DNA from: a virus
Length of the DNA stretch: 35,215 nt
IMG/VR virus record: IMGVR_UViG_3300035665_000143
Location: 1-35,215 of that record
Strand: one strand, 5' to 3'
The position numbers were made by a program, and so were the translations under genes. Under the pieces are notes generated by a model, which had not been told where the DNA came from, did not search any database, and saw only the letters and a program-made list of their open reading frames with translations. Positions 11,654 through 19,337 of this stretch are shown here, piece by piece; position 1 is the first letter of the stretch, and every line of letters starts with the position of its first letter.

Positions 11654-11845
11654 CTACGGCCACACGTGAACGGCCTTACGCGGCACCACCTGCCACTTGT
11701 CCGTTGGCTTTTCCTCGCCGTCAACTTCCAGCAATACAAGCTCGTCGTCTGCGAACCCCATCCGCGCGAAGATGGCGTACTCGCGCATGAGCCTCCGCTG
11801 TTCGGCGGCGGGGATCCCTTTGCGGCGGTGCGGGGGGATTAGCAT
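11654..11845 (-). CDS. 63-residue last gene of the late operon
   Basis: ATG at 11845-11843 lies ten bases after GGAGG and overlaps the stop of the 36-residue gene upstream. The product begins basic (MLIPPHRRKGIPAAEQRRLM), continues REYAIFARMGFADDELVLLE and ends in a W-x-V-V-P-R-K strand. Function unknown. It sits between the metallophosphoesterase and attP, where moron-type or tail-accessory genes often sit. Confidence 0.6.
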   Translation of the reverse strand: MLIPPHRRKGIPAAEQRRLMREYAIFARMGFADDELVLLEVDGEEKPTDKWQVVPRKAVHVWP

Positions 11846-11949
11846 GGTGCGTCAACCTCCGGCTGTTCGTCTGGGTCGATCCACTCCAACGGTGCGGCGT
11901 AAGCCTCACCATCCCGAATCGTCGGCCACGGCAGCATCGGCACCCCCAC
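11839..11949 (-). CDS. 36-residue acidic mini-protein
   Basis: The frame from GTG 11949 (or ATG 11937) ends at a TAA that overlaps the next gene's ATG (ATGCTAA). It encodes MLPWPTIRDGEAYAAPLEWI followed by DPDEQPEVDAPC. It fills the gap between two convincing genes and contains the ribosome-binding site of the next one. Acidic, proline-rich, no known family. Confidence 0.45.
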   Translation of the reverse strand: MGVPMLPWPTIRDGEAYAAPLEWIDPDEQPEVDAPC

Positions 11950-11951
11950 GG

Positions 11952-12842
11952 TTAGAGTTCGTCCGCAATGATCCTTTGACAGTTGGCAATCACGTTCGTC
12001 TCGTCACGTTCGCCACGGCTGGCGGTGAACGTCAGCCAGTACGCACCGCTCACCTTCGGCGGCATTTCCTTCTCGTGTTCCCAGGAGAGGGCCTTACCCG
12101 TCGAAGAGTCTTTCAGGCTCGGGACGCTGATATGTAGCTGCTCGTCCTGCGTCTCGTTGCCGTGGATGGTCAGGCGGTAGCGAGCGATGCGAAGGTTCCA
12201 ATCCTCGTGGATGTGCCCGCTCACAACGATGTCCGCGTCCGGCGTGTACGCAGCCCGGCGCTTGACCTTCAGCGTGCCGAATGTCATCTCGCCACCACCG
12301 CCCGCGCCGTGGCACCAATACATGTTTTTCGACCGCTTGCACGAGTCCCGTAGCGTGAACTGCCACCGGACCCACCCGCGATAGCCACCGGGGACGATGG
12401 TCTTGCCCGTGCGGTGGCGAAGCTCCTGGCACAGCCGCGTTGTGAGGTTCGTACCCGAGTGCTTCAGCACGGACGTTTCGTGGTTGCCCATGCCGATGTA
12501 GGCGAGCTGGTCCGCATATGGCTCGTACACGTCGGCGGCGGTGTTCACGAGTCGATCGAAATAGTCTTGCCCGTCCAAGTCCGCCCGCGTGCTGCCCTTC
12601 GCGGATCGCTTGTCGTGCGGCCCTTGCATGGCATCGAAGGTGTCGCCGAGCTTGATAATGGGGGCGTTGGCTTCCTTCGCCGCGTCCAGAATCTTGCGGT
12701 GCGTGCGGTCGAGGTGGCACTTGCTGTCTATGTGAACGTCGGCGAGTAGAAGAGCCTTGAAGTGACGCACGCCCGTAGGCATCTGCACGTTGACGATTGT
12801 ACAGACTTGGTTTACGGGTTCTAGTTCCCACTTCGCGGCCAT
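11952..12842 (-). CDS. Calcineurin-like metallophosphoesterase
   Basis: ATG at 12842 is preceded by AGGAGG four bases away; a longer upstream frame overlaps the neighbouring gene and is rejected. All metal-binding blocks are visible in the 296-residue product: LLLADVHID (D35, H37), KLGDTFD (D67), GMGNHET (N120, H121), CHGA (H178) and VSGHIHE (H210, H212). Members hydrolyse phosphomono- or diesters, including nucleic acids and nucleotides. It lies at the end of the tail genes, an unusual place. Roles might be DNA processing, nucleotide signalling or a host-takeover function. Confidence 0.85.
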   Translation of the reverse strand: MAAKWELEPVNQVCTIVNVQMPTGVRHFKALLLADVHIDSKCHLDRTHRKILDAAKEANAPIIKLGDTFDAMQGPHDKRSAKGSTRADLDGQDYFDRLVNTAADVYEPYADQLAYIGMGNHETSVLKHSGTNLTTRLCQELRHRTGKTIVPGGYRGWVRWQFTLRDSCKRSKNMYWCHGAGGGGEMTFGTLKVKRRAAYTPDADIVVSGHIHEDWNLRIARYRLTIHGNETQDEQLHISVPSLKDSSTGKALSWEHEKEMPPKVSGAYWLTFTASRGERDETNVIANCQRIIADEL

Positions 12843-12850
12843 GTGTCCTC

Positions 12851-13708
12851 CTAGTCGGTCCTTCGTGGGAACGCGGCGGTGGCGTCCCCGTGATTCATCG
12901 CGGCGGTTGTCGGGGCGATCGCGCGTACGGCAAGCTCGCCGTAGGGACCGATTTGCTTCATGGTGCAGTTGGCGGATGAGTACCAGAGAACGGCACCGTC
13001 GCACCCCAAGTCCCGCAGCGTCTTGATCTGCGTCTGCCAGAACTCCGGCGAGATAAGGCCGCGTCCGGCTGACGGGTGAATCTCAGGGCTGATGAACGGG
13101 ATGATCGGCAGGCCGATGCCATACGCACGCGCGAGCCTGCGGCACTCATCGACCTGCCAGCGTGCAAACCGCTGCCAGTGCTGGATGTTGGTGCTGTTGA
13201 CGTACAGGCTCGGGTGCAGCGTGTCGAAGCACTCAATCAGTTCCAACGCAAGGAAGTCGTTTGCGATCTGCGACCGGCGCAACTCGTTCGTGTCGTTGGT
13301 GATGACCGAGTTGAAGACGTTGAAGCCCGTGGGCAGAATGCCGTACAGCCCCACGGGTGCCGTCTCGCTGCCGGTGCGAACGTCGGCGATGACCTGACGG
13401 ATAAACGCACAGTCGTTGGAAATGTCACGCCCAACGTGAATGCGGGTGTCCGAACGCAGCGGGCGGTGAGCCTCGCCAATGCGATCGGCACGGCTTTCGA
13501 TGTTGACGACTACCAACGCGCCCGGTGAGAGCGTGGGCCACTTGCGGGCTTCTGCCGCGTCGTAGCGGGACACGTCACGCGCCCCGCCCGTGTTGGGCTT
13601 TACGGCGTAGAACCGCTGGCCGTCTACCAGAACGTCCACCATGCCCGACAGGGGCGCACGGGGCGTGAAGGGCCGATCGTGCGGGTACAGGCAGTCGTAG
13701 AGCTTCAC
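12851..13708 (-). CDS. TIM-barrel glycoside-hydrolase-like protein
   Basis: GTG at 13708-13706 overlaps the preceding stop as GTGA; an in-frame ATG farther up is not needed. The 285-residue product has alternating strands and helices consistent with a barrel: VVVNIESRADRIGEAHRP, VGLYGILPTGFNVF, HPSLYVNSTNIQHWQRFARW, IGLPIIPFISPEIHPSAGRG and CDGAVLWYSSAN. The P-I-I-P-F-x-x-P-E segment with later D-G-A-V-L-W resembles glycosidases with barrel-end carboxylates. It may degrade cell-surface polysaccharide, as part of the tail tip or as the lysin. No signal peptide is seen. Fold call is moderate, substrate unknown. Confidence 0.55.
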   Translation of the reverse strand: MKLYDCLYPHDRPFTPRAPLSGMVDVLVDGQRFYAVKPNTGGARDVSRYDAAEARKWPTLSPGALVVVNIESRADRIGEAHRPLRSDTRIHVGRDISNDCAFIRQVIADVRTGSETAPVGLYGILPTGFNVFNSVITNDTNELRRSQIANDFLALELIECFDTLHPSLYVNSTNIQHWQRFARWQVDECRRLARAYGIGLPIIPFISPEIHPSAGRGLISPEFWQTQIKTLRDLGCDGAVLWYSSANCTMKQIGPYGELAVRAIAPTTAAMNHGDATAAFPRRTD

Positions 13709-13962
13709 GGGGCTACCCAGTCCTTGAGCCGCTTGATGCACCCGCAGCCCGCGAACACGTCGGGGTCCGGGATGTTGACCGCTTCACCCGTTCGCATCGC
13801 CAGCACGATCGCGCGGGTAGCGATGATCCACAGCCGCAACGGGTACGGGATGCCGTACCAATCAACGCCGAGCCATGTCACGATGCCGTCCCGGTACGGA
13901 AGTCCGTACAGGGCCAGTGCCGCGCGGGTCGCGGGGTCGATGTTGGATTGGCAACCGCACAT
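13705..13962 (-). CDS. 85-residue Cys-containing tail-region protein
   Basis: ATG at 13962-13960 overlaps the previous TAA as TAATG. The product starts MCGCQSNIDPATRAALALYG, has a hydrophobic centre (VDWYGIPYPLRLWIIATRAIVLAM) and ends DVFAGCGCIKRLKDWVAP. Two Cys-x-Cys pairs frame it (C2/C4 and C-G-C near residue 74). Possibly a tail-tip component or membrane-interacting protein. No family known to me. Confidence 0.55.
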   Translation of the reverse strand: MCGCQSNIDPATRAALALYGLPYRDGIVTWLGVDWYGIPYPLRLWIIATRAIVLAMRTGEAVNIPDPDVFAGCGCIKRLKDWVAP

Positions 13963-14825
13963 TACGAAAAGAGGGCGGCGTCGAGGTCGTCGGACAGCGA
14001 CAACGCGCCGGGCGGGGTTGATCCGCACGTGATGCCGGAGCCGGTACATCCAACCAGCTTGTTGCAGATTGCTACTACGCTGTATCCCGACATCGTTTGC
14101 GTCACAAGCGGATGGTTTGGAAACGGACCAGACGGAAACGTGCGAGACGCATTGAAATCTGCGCGGATGCCGACAAGGCACGATCCGTCAAGGATGAGGC
14201 TTGGTGTAATCGTGCCGGTCCACGATTGCGTAAGAACGGCGTAGGGAACGCCAGCATTTATTCCTATTGTTGCGTCAAATCCTGATTGTGCCCTGAACCC
14301 ATTTGCTGCTCGTAAATCTACGATGTTTGTTACTCGTACGTTTAGTGTGGATGTTTGCACGCCACCAGCGCCGCCACCAAAGTACCACCCCGCAACAGTT
14401 GCCAACGACGGCCCACCTGGAAAATCCGGAGAGTTTGGAATATAGATTGTCGTGTTGCTTTGTACCGTCCCGCCCGTCGCGCTTGCCGGAACGGAGCACG
14501 CAGCAGATTCGTAGAACACAGTGGTTGTGGCAGAACCACCCTGCGAACACGGCCAAGAGTTATCTATTTGGCTGACGGTAAAGTTTGCGGAGCTGTACGC
14601 CCGTTCGCATGATCCCGAGTACGCGGCACCAAGAACACCAAACTCGGTGTACGTGCCAGAATACGAAAAGTTAGTCCACGTTCTGTATGAGAATGGCGAA
14701 TTGGGCACCGCGAAACGGCAGTTGCCCCCGTTCTGGCAACACTGAAACGTCGGCGTGCATCCACAAACCGCCAGCTTGCGGCCCGTGGTACACAGCTTTC
14801 TCCCTGACAGCTTGAGCTTTGGCAC
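13962..14825 (-). CDS. Cysteine-rich tail/structural protein
   Basis: GTG at 14825-14823 follows the previous stop by three bases. The 287-residue product has a Cys-dense N-terminus (KLCTTGRKLAVCGCTPTFQC then CQNGGNC) and a long Ser/Thr/Gly/Asn beta-rich body, 13 cysteines in all. This composition suggests an extracellular, disulphide- or metal-stabilised tail-tip or adhesin protein. The DNA is visibly less GC-rich than its neighbours, hinting at recent acquisition. Exact role unknown. Confidence 0.55.
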   Translation of the reverse strand: MPKLKLSGRKLCTTGRKLAVCGCTPTFQCCQNGGNCRFAVPNSPFSYRTWTNFSYSGTYTEFGVLGAAYSGSCERAYSSANFTVSQIDNSWPCSQGGSATTTVFYESAACSVPASATGGTVQSNTTIYIPNSPDFPGGPSLATVAGWYFGGGAGGVQTSTLNVRVTNIVDLRAANGFRAQSGFDATIGINAGVPYAVLTQSWTGTITPSLILDGSCLVGIRADFNASRTFPSGPFPNHPLVTQTMSGYSVVAICNKLVGCTGSGITCGSTPPGALSLSDDLDAALFS

Positions 14826-14828
14826 GGG

Positions 14829-15683
14829 TTAGAAGTTGATCGGGGGCGTGCCGTACATCGTGGACGGGCCGGAGTTGGTGCCGACGTAGGTGATGTTGGC
14901 GGTCGTCCAGGTGACCGTTGCACCGGGGGCACGCATGAGGGCACCCGCAAAGCCCGGATAGATCGTTGCCGCCGTACCCGCGATCGTCGCATCCCGGCGA
15001 AGGGTCTGGTTCGTGTACGCGCCACCCTCAGCCGTGAACGTGGCAATGTCGCCCGAGCGGTGATCGACGTTACCGCCAGACTGCCGGAGCGTGGTAACGC
15101 TGATTCCGTCGCCGTCGATGATGAGCGTACCGCCCAGCACAACCACGTTGGTAGCGGAACGCTTGAGGTACACCGTTGCGCCGGGGAACACGTACAGCGT
15201 GGTAATCGCCGTGGCGTTGGCGTCGATCGTGACCGATGACGACATGGCGTACATCGTGGTAACGACCGTCGATGCGTTGACGTAGCACTGCCCTCCATAG
15301 ATGCGGGCCTCAGTGAACGTGCCGCCCTGCAAGTACGCCGCGCCACCCGTGCCGGTGGGCATCTCAAACAGCACCGTCGTGTTGCTGGCCGGGCCTGCCG
15401 ACTGAAGGTACAGCGAACCGCCGCCAGCCGCGTAGTACGTCGCACTGGACGTGTTCACCTTCAGCGGGCCAACGCTGCTGTTTCCGATGCTGCCGGTGAA
15501 CGGCTTACGGATGTGCAGGTACGCCACGCGGGTTGTGGCGATGGCCGAGAAATCCAGGTTGGTGACAATCGCCTGCCCGCCGCGATCAATCACGCACTCG
15601 GCAGACGACACCAAACCCGTAGCGTCGGACCAGTTCGCGGCAGCAAGAGACACCGCGCCCTCATTGAGATAGGCGATAGCCAT
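14829..15683 (-). CDS. Beta-rich tail spike/fibre-like protein
   Basis: ATG at 15683 follows AAGGAAA. The 284-residue product is a succession of short strands with V/I/T/Y alternation and Gly-Gly turns, such as GGSLYLQSAG, GGTFTEARIYGGQCYVNAST, VTIDANATAITTLYVFPGAT and VVVLGGTLIIDGDG. This ladder-like repetition is typical of a right-handed beta-helix. In a tail gene cluster it is best read as a receptor-binding spike or fibre. No N-terminal anchor domain is recognisable. Confidence 0.55.
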   Translation of the reverse strand: MAIAYLNEGAVSLAAANWSDATGLVSSAECVIDRGGQAIVTNLDFSAIATTRVAYLHIRKPFTGSIGNSSVGPLKVNTSSATYYAAGGGSLYLQSAGPASNTTVLFEMPTGTGGAAYLQGGTFTEARIYGGQCYVNASTVVTTMYAMSSSVTIDANATAITTLYVFPGATVYLKRSATNVVVLGGTLIIDGDGISVTTLRQSGGNVDHRSGDIATFTAEGGAYTNQTLRRDATIAGTAATIYPGFAGALMRAPGATVTWTTANITYVGTNSGPSTMYGTPPINF

Positions 15684-15703
15684 AGATCGGATTTCCTTGT
15701 GAG

Positions 15704-16057
15704 TCAGGCCGCCGCGTACAAGCAGGCAGCGATGTCAAGAACGACGCCAGATTCAGCCGTCGTCACATCGAGGACGGCAAATGCGTAACCGCGCACGTCC
15801 ACCACAGCGGAGACGGGCGCGGAATTGGTGATCGTGATAGTGGACGGAAGGGCCATGAACGGACCCTCACGGTGGTTGGACACCTTGAGCGTGAGTACGC
15901 CCGCAGACCATGCGGTGCTGCCAATCGACGCGGCGGTAACGCTCATGTACTCAGCACCCATGAGCGAGAACACGGATGAGCCGCCGTTCGATGGAGAGGC
16001 ACGCCCCGCGTACGCGATGGAGACGGGGGACATGGGGATGACTTGCTTGTTCAGCAT
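15704..16057 (-). CDS. 117-residue structural-type protein in tail cluster
   Basis: ATG at 16057-16055 overlaps the end of the previous gene by seven bases. The product (MLNKQVIPMSPVSIAYAGRA, PSTITITNSAPVSAVVDVRG, YAFAVLDVTTAESGVVLDIA) is beta-rich, with small residues and an alanine end. It resembles small virion proteins placed between tape measure and fibre genes. The strand pattern suggests a beta-sandwich. No family assigned. Confidence 0.55.
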   Translation of the reverse strand: MLNKQVIPMSPVSIAYAGRASPSNGGSSVFSLMGAEYMSVTAASIGSTAWSAGVLTLKVSNHREGPFMALPSTITITNSAPVSAVVDVRGYAFAVLDVTTAESGVVLDIAACLYAAA

Positions 16058-16323
16058 GATTGCCAGTCGGGGAACTCGTAAATGATCGCCTGCATGAATC
16101 CGCTTACAAACCACACCTCGCACGCAGTACCAGCAGCAACGGCTTTCGTGTCGATCGTGTCCGGCGGGCGGTTGTTGGCTGGCTTGACGCCGACATAACG
16201 GACAATGCCGCTCTCGTGGTTGACGTCCAGCGTGTACGAGATGCCAGACGCCGGGCCGGGATTGGTGCCCTGAACGGACACGACAATCGCATGGCACTTG
16301 GTGTTTTGGTACAAGCTGCTCAC
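16051..16323 (-). CDS. 90-residue beta-rich tail-region protein
   Basis: GTG at 16323-16321 overlaps the upstream stop as GTGA. The product reads MSSLYQNTKCHAIVVSVQGT, PGPASGISYTLDVNHESG, IVRYVGVKPANNRPPDTIDT and ends in a hydrophobic segment with WQSC. The size and strand-rich layout are compatible with a tail-assembly or tail-hub component. Function unknown. Confidence 0.5.
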   Translation of the reverse strand: MSSLYQNTKCHAIVVSVQGTNPGPASGISYTLDVNHESGIVRYVGVKPANNRPPDTIDTKAVAAGTACEVWFVSGFMQAIIYEFPDWQSC

Positions 16324-17201
16324 AGGTTGGGCACCACAGACAGGCCGGGCAGCGTCGTCCAACCGTTTGCGTTGAGGGAATACGGCATGATGGCGTAGAA
16401 GACCGGCCAGAACGTCGGGCCGTTGTCGGCTTGCTTCATCAGCAACACCTCGTGCGGCTTGCGTTCAATCTCGGGAAACAGCACAGTCTTTTCGCTACTG
16501 ACAAGCTGCGGGTCGTATGCGTTCTTGTTGGCAATTGGTCCAACGCCAGCCTGCCACGCCAAGTCTCCGCTATCGCGTCTCCACTGGTACTTTACAAAGT
16601 CTTCCGTGTCGGACGCAGACGACACATTGCCGCCGATGAACAGCCACTTACCCGCGCCGCCGTCAGCGTTGAAAGTGTGGATGCGGTACGCCTGCTGTGC
16701 GATCAGCGACACGCCAGACAGCCCCAACCGTGGGGGGCGAACTTCGATTGTCAGCGTTACGTCTGTTTTGTAGACCTTCTGCTTGTTTGGCACCCACATC
16801 TTCTGGGTTGGCGGCGTTGCGTTGGCAACGGTGTGCGTGATGCGGACGCCAAACGGCACATCAACCGTGTAGTCGTACGTGCTGAAGTTGACGCGGTAGT
16901 ACGGGGCGCTCGGCAGGTTCTTCTTGTTGGTGCTCTCAAGGACAAACAGATTTGTCGATGAGTAGTTGCCGCCAACGTCGTACGTGCCGTCGTCGTTCGG
17001 TTCGTAGGCGATCGAATCCAAGAACAGATTCGAGAACTCGGGATGTGCGGACCCGATCGACACGCCCGCCGTGGCAAGGTACGTCGCGGCCTCGGCCCTG
17101 CTTGTAGCCTCGGTGCGCCATCGCCTTGTGGCTACGGTGCGTCCGCCAGAGTCGGTCGAGTAAGACCGACTGGTAATAATTTCGCGTCCGGTTGCGGGCA
17201 T
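16320..17201 (-). CDS. 293-residue tail-hub/distal-tail-like protein
   Basis: ATG at 17201 follows the tape-measure candidate by three bases, the normal place of distal-tail or hub proteins. The product is mostly beta-strand with many aromatic residues (YYRVNFSTYDYTVDVPFGVR, KVYKTDVTLTIEVRPPRLGL, FVKYQWRRDSGDLAW, VGPIANKNAYDPQLVSSEKT). No enzyme motif is seen. Position is the main argument. Confidence 0.5.
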   Translation of the reverse strand: MPATGREIITSRSYSTDSGGRTVATRRWRTEATSRAEAATYLATAGVSIGSAHPEFSNLFLDSIAYEPNDDGTYDVGGNYSSTNLFVLESTNKKNLPSAPYYRVNFSTYDYTVDVPFGVRITHTVANATPPTQKMWVPNKQKVYKTDVTLTIEVRPPRLGLSGVSLIAQQAYRIHTFNADGGAGKWLFIGGNVSSASDTEDFVKYQWRRDSGDLAWQAGVGPIANKNAYDPQLVSSEKTVLFPEIERKPHEVLLMKQADNGPTFWPVFYAIMPYSLNANGWTTLPGLSVVPNL

Positions 17202-17204
17202 GGT

Positions 17205-18248
17205 TTAGAGTCCAGCGGATTTGCGCTGGTCTGCGATCTTTTCGATGTTGGCGGCGAGCTGGTTGACGGTCATTGTCAACTGGTTCAGGTTGAACATGCT
17301 GTTGAACTGGCTAGCAACGCCAGACAACGCGCGGGCCATTTCTTTAGCCGCTGCTTCGGCAATCTTTGCGTTTGCCTCGTTCGTTTTGTTGATGAGGTCC
17401 ATGTACGCGTTCTTGCGATCTGCAATTTCGTCAAGCTCGCGCTGCTCTCTTCTCTTGTCCATCTGTTCTCGTGCAGCCTCGATTTCTCGATTTGCCGCAA
17501 GCTCCGCGTCTTTGCGAAGGTTGATGGACTCAATCACAGCGGCTGCGTGCTGCTTGTATTTCTTCTTTGCGGCGTCAATCTCCATCTGCCGCTCAATCTC
17601 GATGCGCTCTTCGCCCTTCTTGGTTGCCAACAGGTTTTTCTGTGCGGCAAGGTCTGCCTCCGCCTTGAGAGCGTCGTCTTCCTGATTCTTCAGGCTGCGC
17701 TTGAGCGTGTCTCGTTCTTTAGCCTTTGCCGCGTCCCGCTTGGCCTCAAACTCCGTGCCGAAGATTCCATCGAACGTCTTGCGCCACGAGTTCTTGTACA
17801 ACTCCCAGAAGTTGGAGCTAAGCCACTCTTTCTCTAAGTCCTTGATCTGCTGGCGAAGGATGTTGGCTGGGGATTGCCCCTCATTGGCTAGCGCCTTAGC
17901 CGCCTCGCCAACCACGTCAGGAATGCCGAGCAGTTTTTCTGCTACTGCCTCAATTTCTGTTCCGAGCTGGTAGAAGTCCCTTGCAATCCTGACGGGTGCC
18001 TCAAGTTTTGCAAGCACCGTCAATAGCGAGTTGACATCGCGTAGAGACGCCTTGACTTCATTTAGGGCGGTCGTGACGCGGCCCATGTCCGCAGCCGAGT
18101 CCGTCGCCTGTTTCTGTTTCTCGGCAAGCGTCTGAGCAGCCGCGCCGAGTTCGTCCATCTTGGCGCGCAGGTCTTTGAGCGCCTGCTCTGCCTTAGAGGT
18201 TTCGGCCTCTACTCGAATCTGTGCGGATGAAAAGACGTTATCGGCCAT
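17205..18248 (-). CDS. Short tape-measure-like coiled-coil protein
   Basis: The 347-residue product is almost all helix, with heptad-rich stretches (ETSKAEQALKDLRAKMDELG, KRSLKNQEDDALKAEADLAA, AANREIEAAREQMDKRREQR) and an amphipathic C-terminus (GVASQFNSMFNLNQLTMTVN). It follows the major tail protein, where the tape measure is expected, and its N-terminus resembles tape-measure starts. It has no long hydrophobic segment and is short. If it is the ruler, about 1.5 angstrom per residue predicts a tail near 50 nm. An alternative is a tail chaperone-like or hub component. Confidence 0.55.
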   Translation of the reverse strand: MADNVFSSAQIRVEAETSKAEQALKDLRAKMDELGAAAQTLAEKQKQATDSAADMGRVTTALNEVKASLRDVNSLLTVLAKLEAPVRIARDFYQLGTEIEAVAEKLLGIPDVVGEAAKALANEGQSPANILRQQIKDLEKEWLSSNFWELYKNSWRKTFDGIFGTEFEAKRDAAKAKERDTLKRSLKNQEDDALKAEADLAAQKNLLATKKGEERIEIERQMEIDAAKKKYKQHAAAVIESINLRKDAELAANREIEAAREQMDKRREQRELDEIADRKNAYMDLINKTNEANAKIAEAAAKEMARALSGVASQFNSMFNLNQLTMTVNQLAANIEKIADQRKSAGL

Positions 18249-18252
18249 TGGC

Positions 18253-18258
18253 TACTAT
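18253..18258 (+). promoter_or_regulatory. Weak -10-like box before small membrane gene
   Basis: TACTAT ends six bases before the ATG at 18265, the same distance as in the other plus-strand genes, but no clear -35 is visible. A weak or activator-dependent promoter at best. Confidence 0.3.
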
Positions 18259-18264
18259 TCCGGC

Positions 18265-18423
18265 ATGGCTACTAAAGACGAAATGATTCAGGCAATGCGG
18301 CAGGCAAGAACTGAAGAACGCCGAGAGCAAACACGGCGCACGTTCAAGCTTCTTGGCGCTGCCGTTGTTGGGGCTGTCGTCGTCTTCTTGCTTGGCGGCG
18401 TTCTGTTGCTGATTTTCAATTAG
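18265..18423 (+). CDS. 52-residue single-span membrane protein on the opposite strand
   Basis: The only gap in the tail operon between 17205 and 19325 (about 170 bases) is filled by a plus-strand frame starting MATKDEMIQAMRQARTEERR and continuing EQTRRTFK, then a strong hydrophobic helix LLGAAVVGAVVVFLLGGVLL-LIFN. A charged cytoplasmic segment plus C-terminal membrane helix fits a tail-anchored or N-in membrane peptide. It ends three bases inside the opposite gene's stop. Being on the lysogenic strand, it could be expressed in the prophage state. Confidence 0.55.
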   Translation: MATKDEMIQAMRQARTEERREQTRRTFKLLGAAVVGAVVVFLLGGVLLLIFN

Positions 18424-19325
18424 GCATACGCCGGAGTCAGCACGCCCGTGCCCTGTGCGGTCCACGAGACGCGGATCGGCTGGTCAACGTCGCACGTGAT
18501 GTTGACGCTGGTCAGGAACGCCGTACCGCTGAGCGACACGTCCGACGAACCATCGGCGAGCTTGATGAGCATGGTCTTATTGGGCACGCCGTTGGTGCCG
18601 TTGTCGTACGTCGGCATGGTTACGGCCACGCCCGAAGTGCTGCCGGGTAGCACGTTGATGCCGAAGGTGCTGGACCCGTCGCCGCTGGAAGACAGGCAGT
18701 TCATCGCACCCGACACGGTGAAGTTGTAATCGAGCGTGTCCAACCCGCCCGCCTGGATCGGCATACCGATACCGGCGCGGGTGATGATCGCATCGGCGAT
18801 CGTGAATGAGTTGTCGTTGCCGCCGTCCTCGGAGAGTTTCAGCGTCATCGCCTTTGCGCTCGTGTTCGTCCACGGCGTAACCAGCGTCAACGCGGCTGCA
18901 TCGTCCACCAGCCCCCGGAAGGAACCCGTGAACTTGCCACGGAACGACGGGCGGAACGAACGCCACAGGATGCCGGACGCATTGAACTCGGTCACGTCCA
19001 GTGCGTCCCACGCCATGTTTAGCGACCAGCCGCGAACGTGCTGCGTGTACCCGCTGGCGTACGTGACAAGCCCCTGAGCGCCCACGTACGCATTCGCACG
19101 CGGCCAGAGGCTTTCGCCCGTGACGGTCCACGAGGCCAGCATGTTGCGGTACGTGCGATTCGACGAAGGCCCGCCGATGGATGTGGTATCCATCTCCGGC
19201 CCTTCGACGTTCACCGTCACGTTTGTTGGTGCGGTGCCGGTCGCAATCAGGTGATTGTGCCAGTCGGACGCGCCCGAACCCCAAGAGGTGATCGTGCCTT
19301 CAAGACCTGTGACTTGCCTGCCCAT
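18420..19325 (-). CDS. Major tail protein
   Basis: ATG at 19325 follows AAGGAA. The 301-residue product has the features of siphophage tail-tube proteins: MGRQVTGLEGTITSWGSGAS at the N-terminus, beta-rich segments (NHLIATGTAPTNVTVNVEGP, RSFRPSFRGKFTGSFRGLVD, DTLDYNFTVSGAMN) and an extra C-terminal part (VSLSGTAFLTSVNITCDVDQ, RVSWTAQGTG). It lies after the tail terminator and before the tape-measure candidate, which supports the tube-protein call. It polymerises into the tail tube. Confidence 0.7.
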   Translation of the reverse strand: MGRQVTGLEGTITSWGSGASDWHNHLIATGTAPTNVTVNVEGPEMDTTSIGGPSSNRTYRNMLASWTVTGESLWPRANAYVGAQGLVTYASGYTQHVRGWSLNMAWDALDVTEFNASGILWRSFRPSFRGKFTGSFRGLVDDAAALTLVTPWTNTSAKAMTLKLSEDGGNDNSFTIADAIITRAGIGMPIQAGGLDTLDYNFTVSGAMNCLSSSGDGSSTFGINVLPGSTSGVAVTMPTYDNGTNGVPNKTMLIKLADGSSDVSLSGTAFLTSVNITCDVDQPIRVSWTAQGTGVLTPAYA

Positions 19326-19337
19326 AGTGATTCCTTC

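Noticed and set aside
18238-18465. Minus-strand small ORF in the gap between tail genes
   Set aside because: It overlaps the major tail protein and has poor composition; the plus-strand 52-codon frame with a membrane helix is more convincing.
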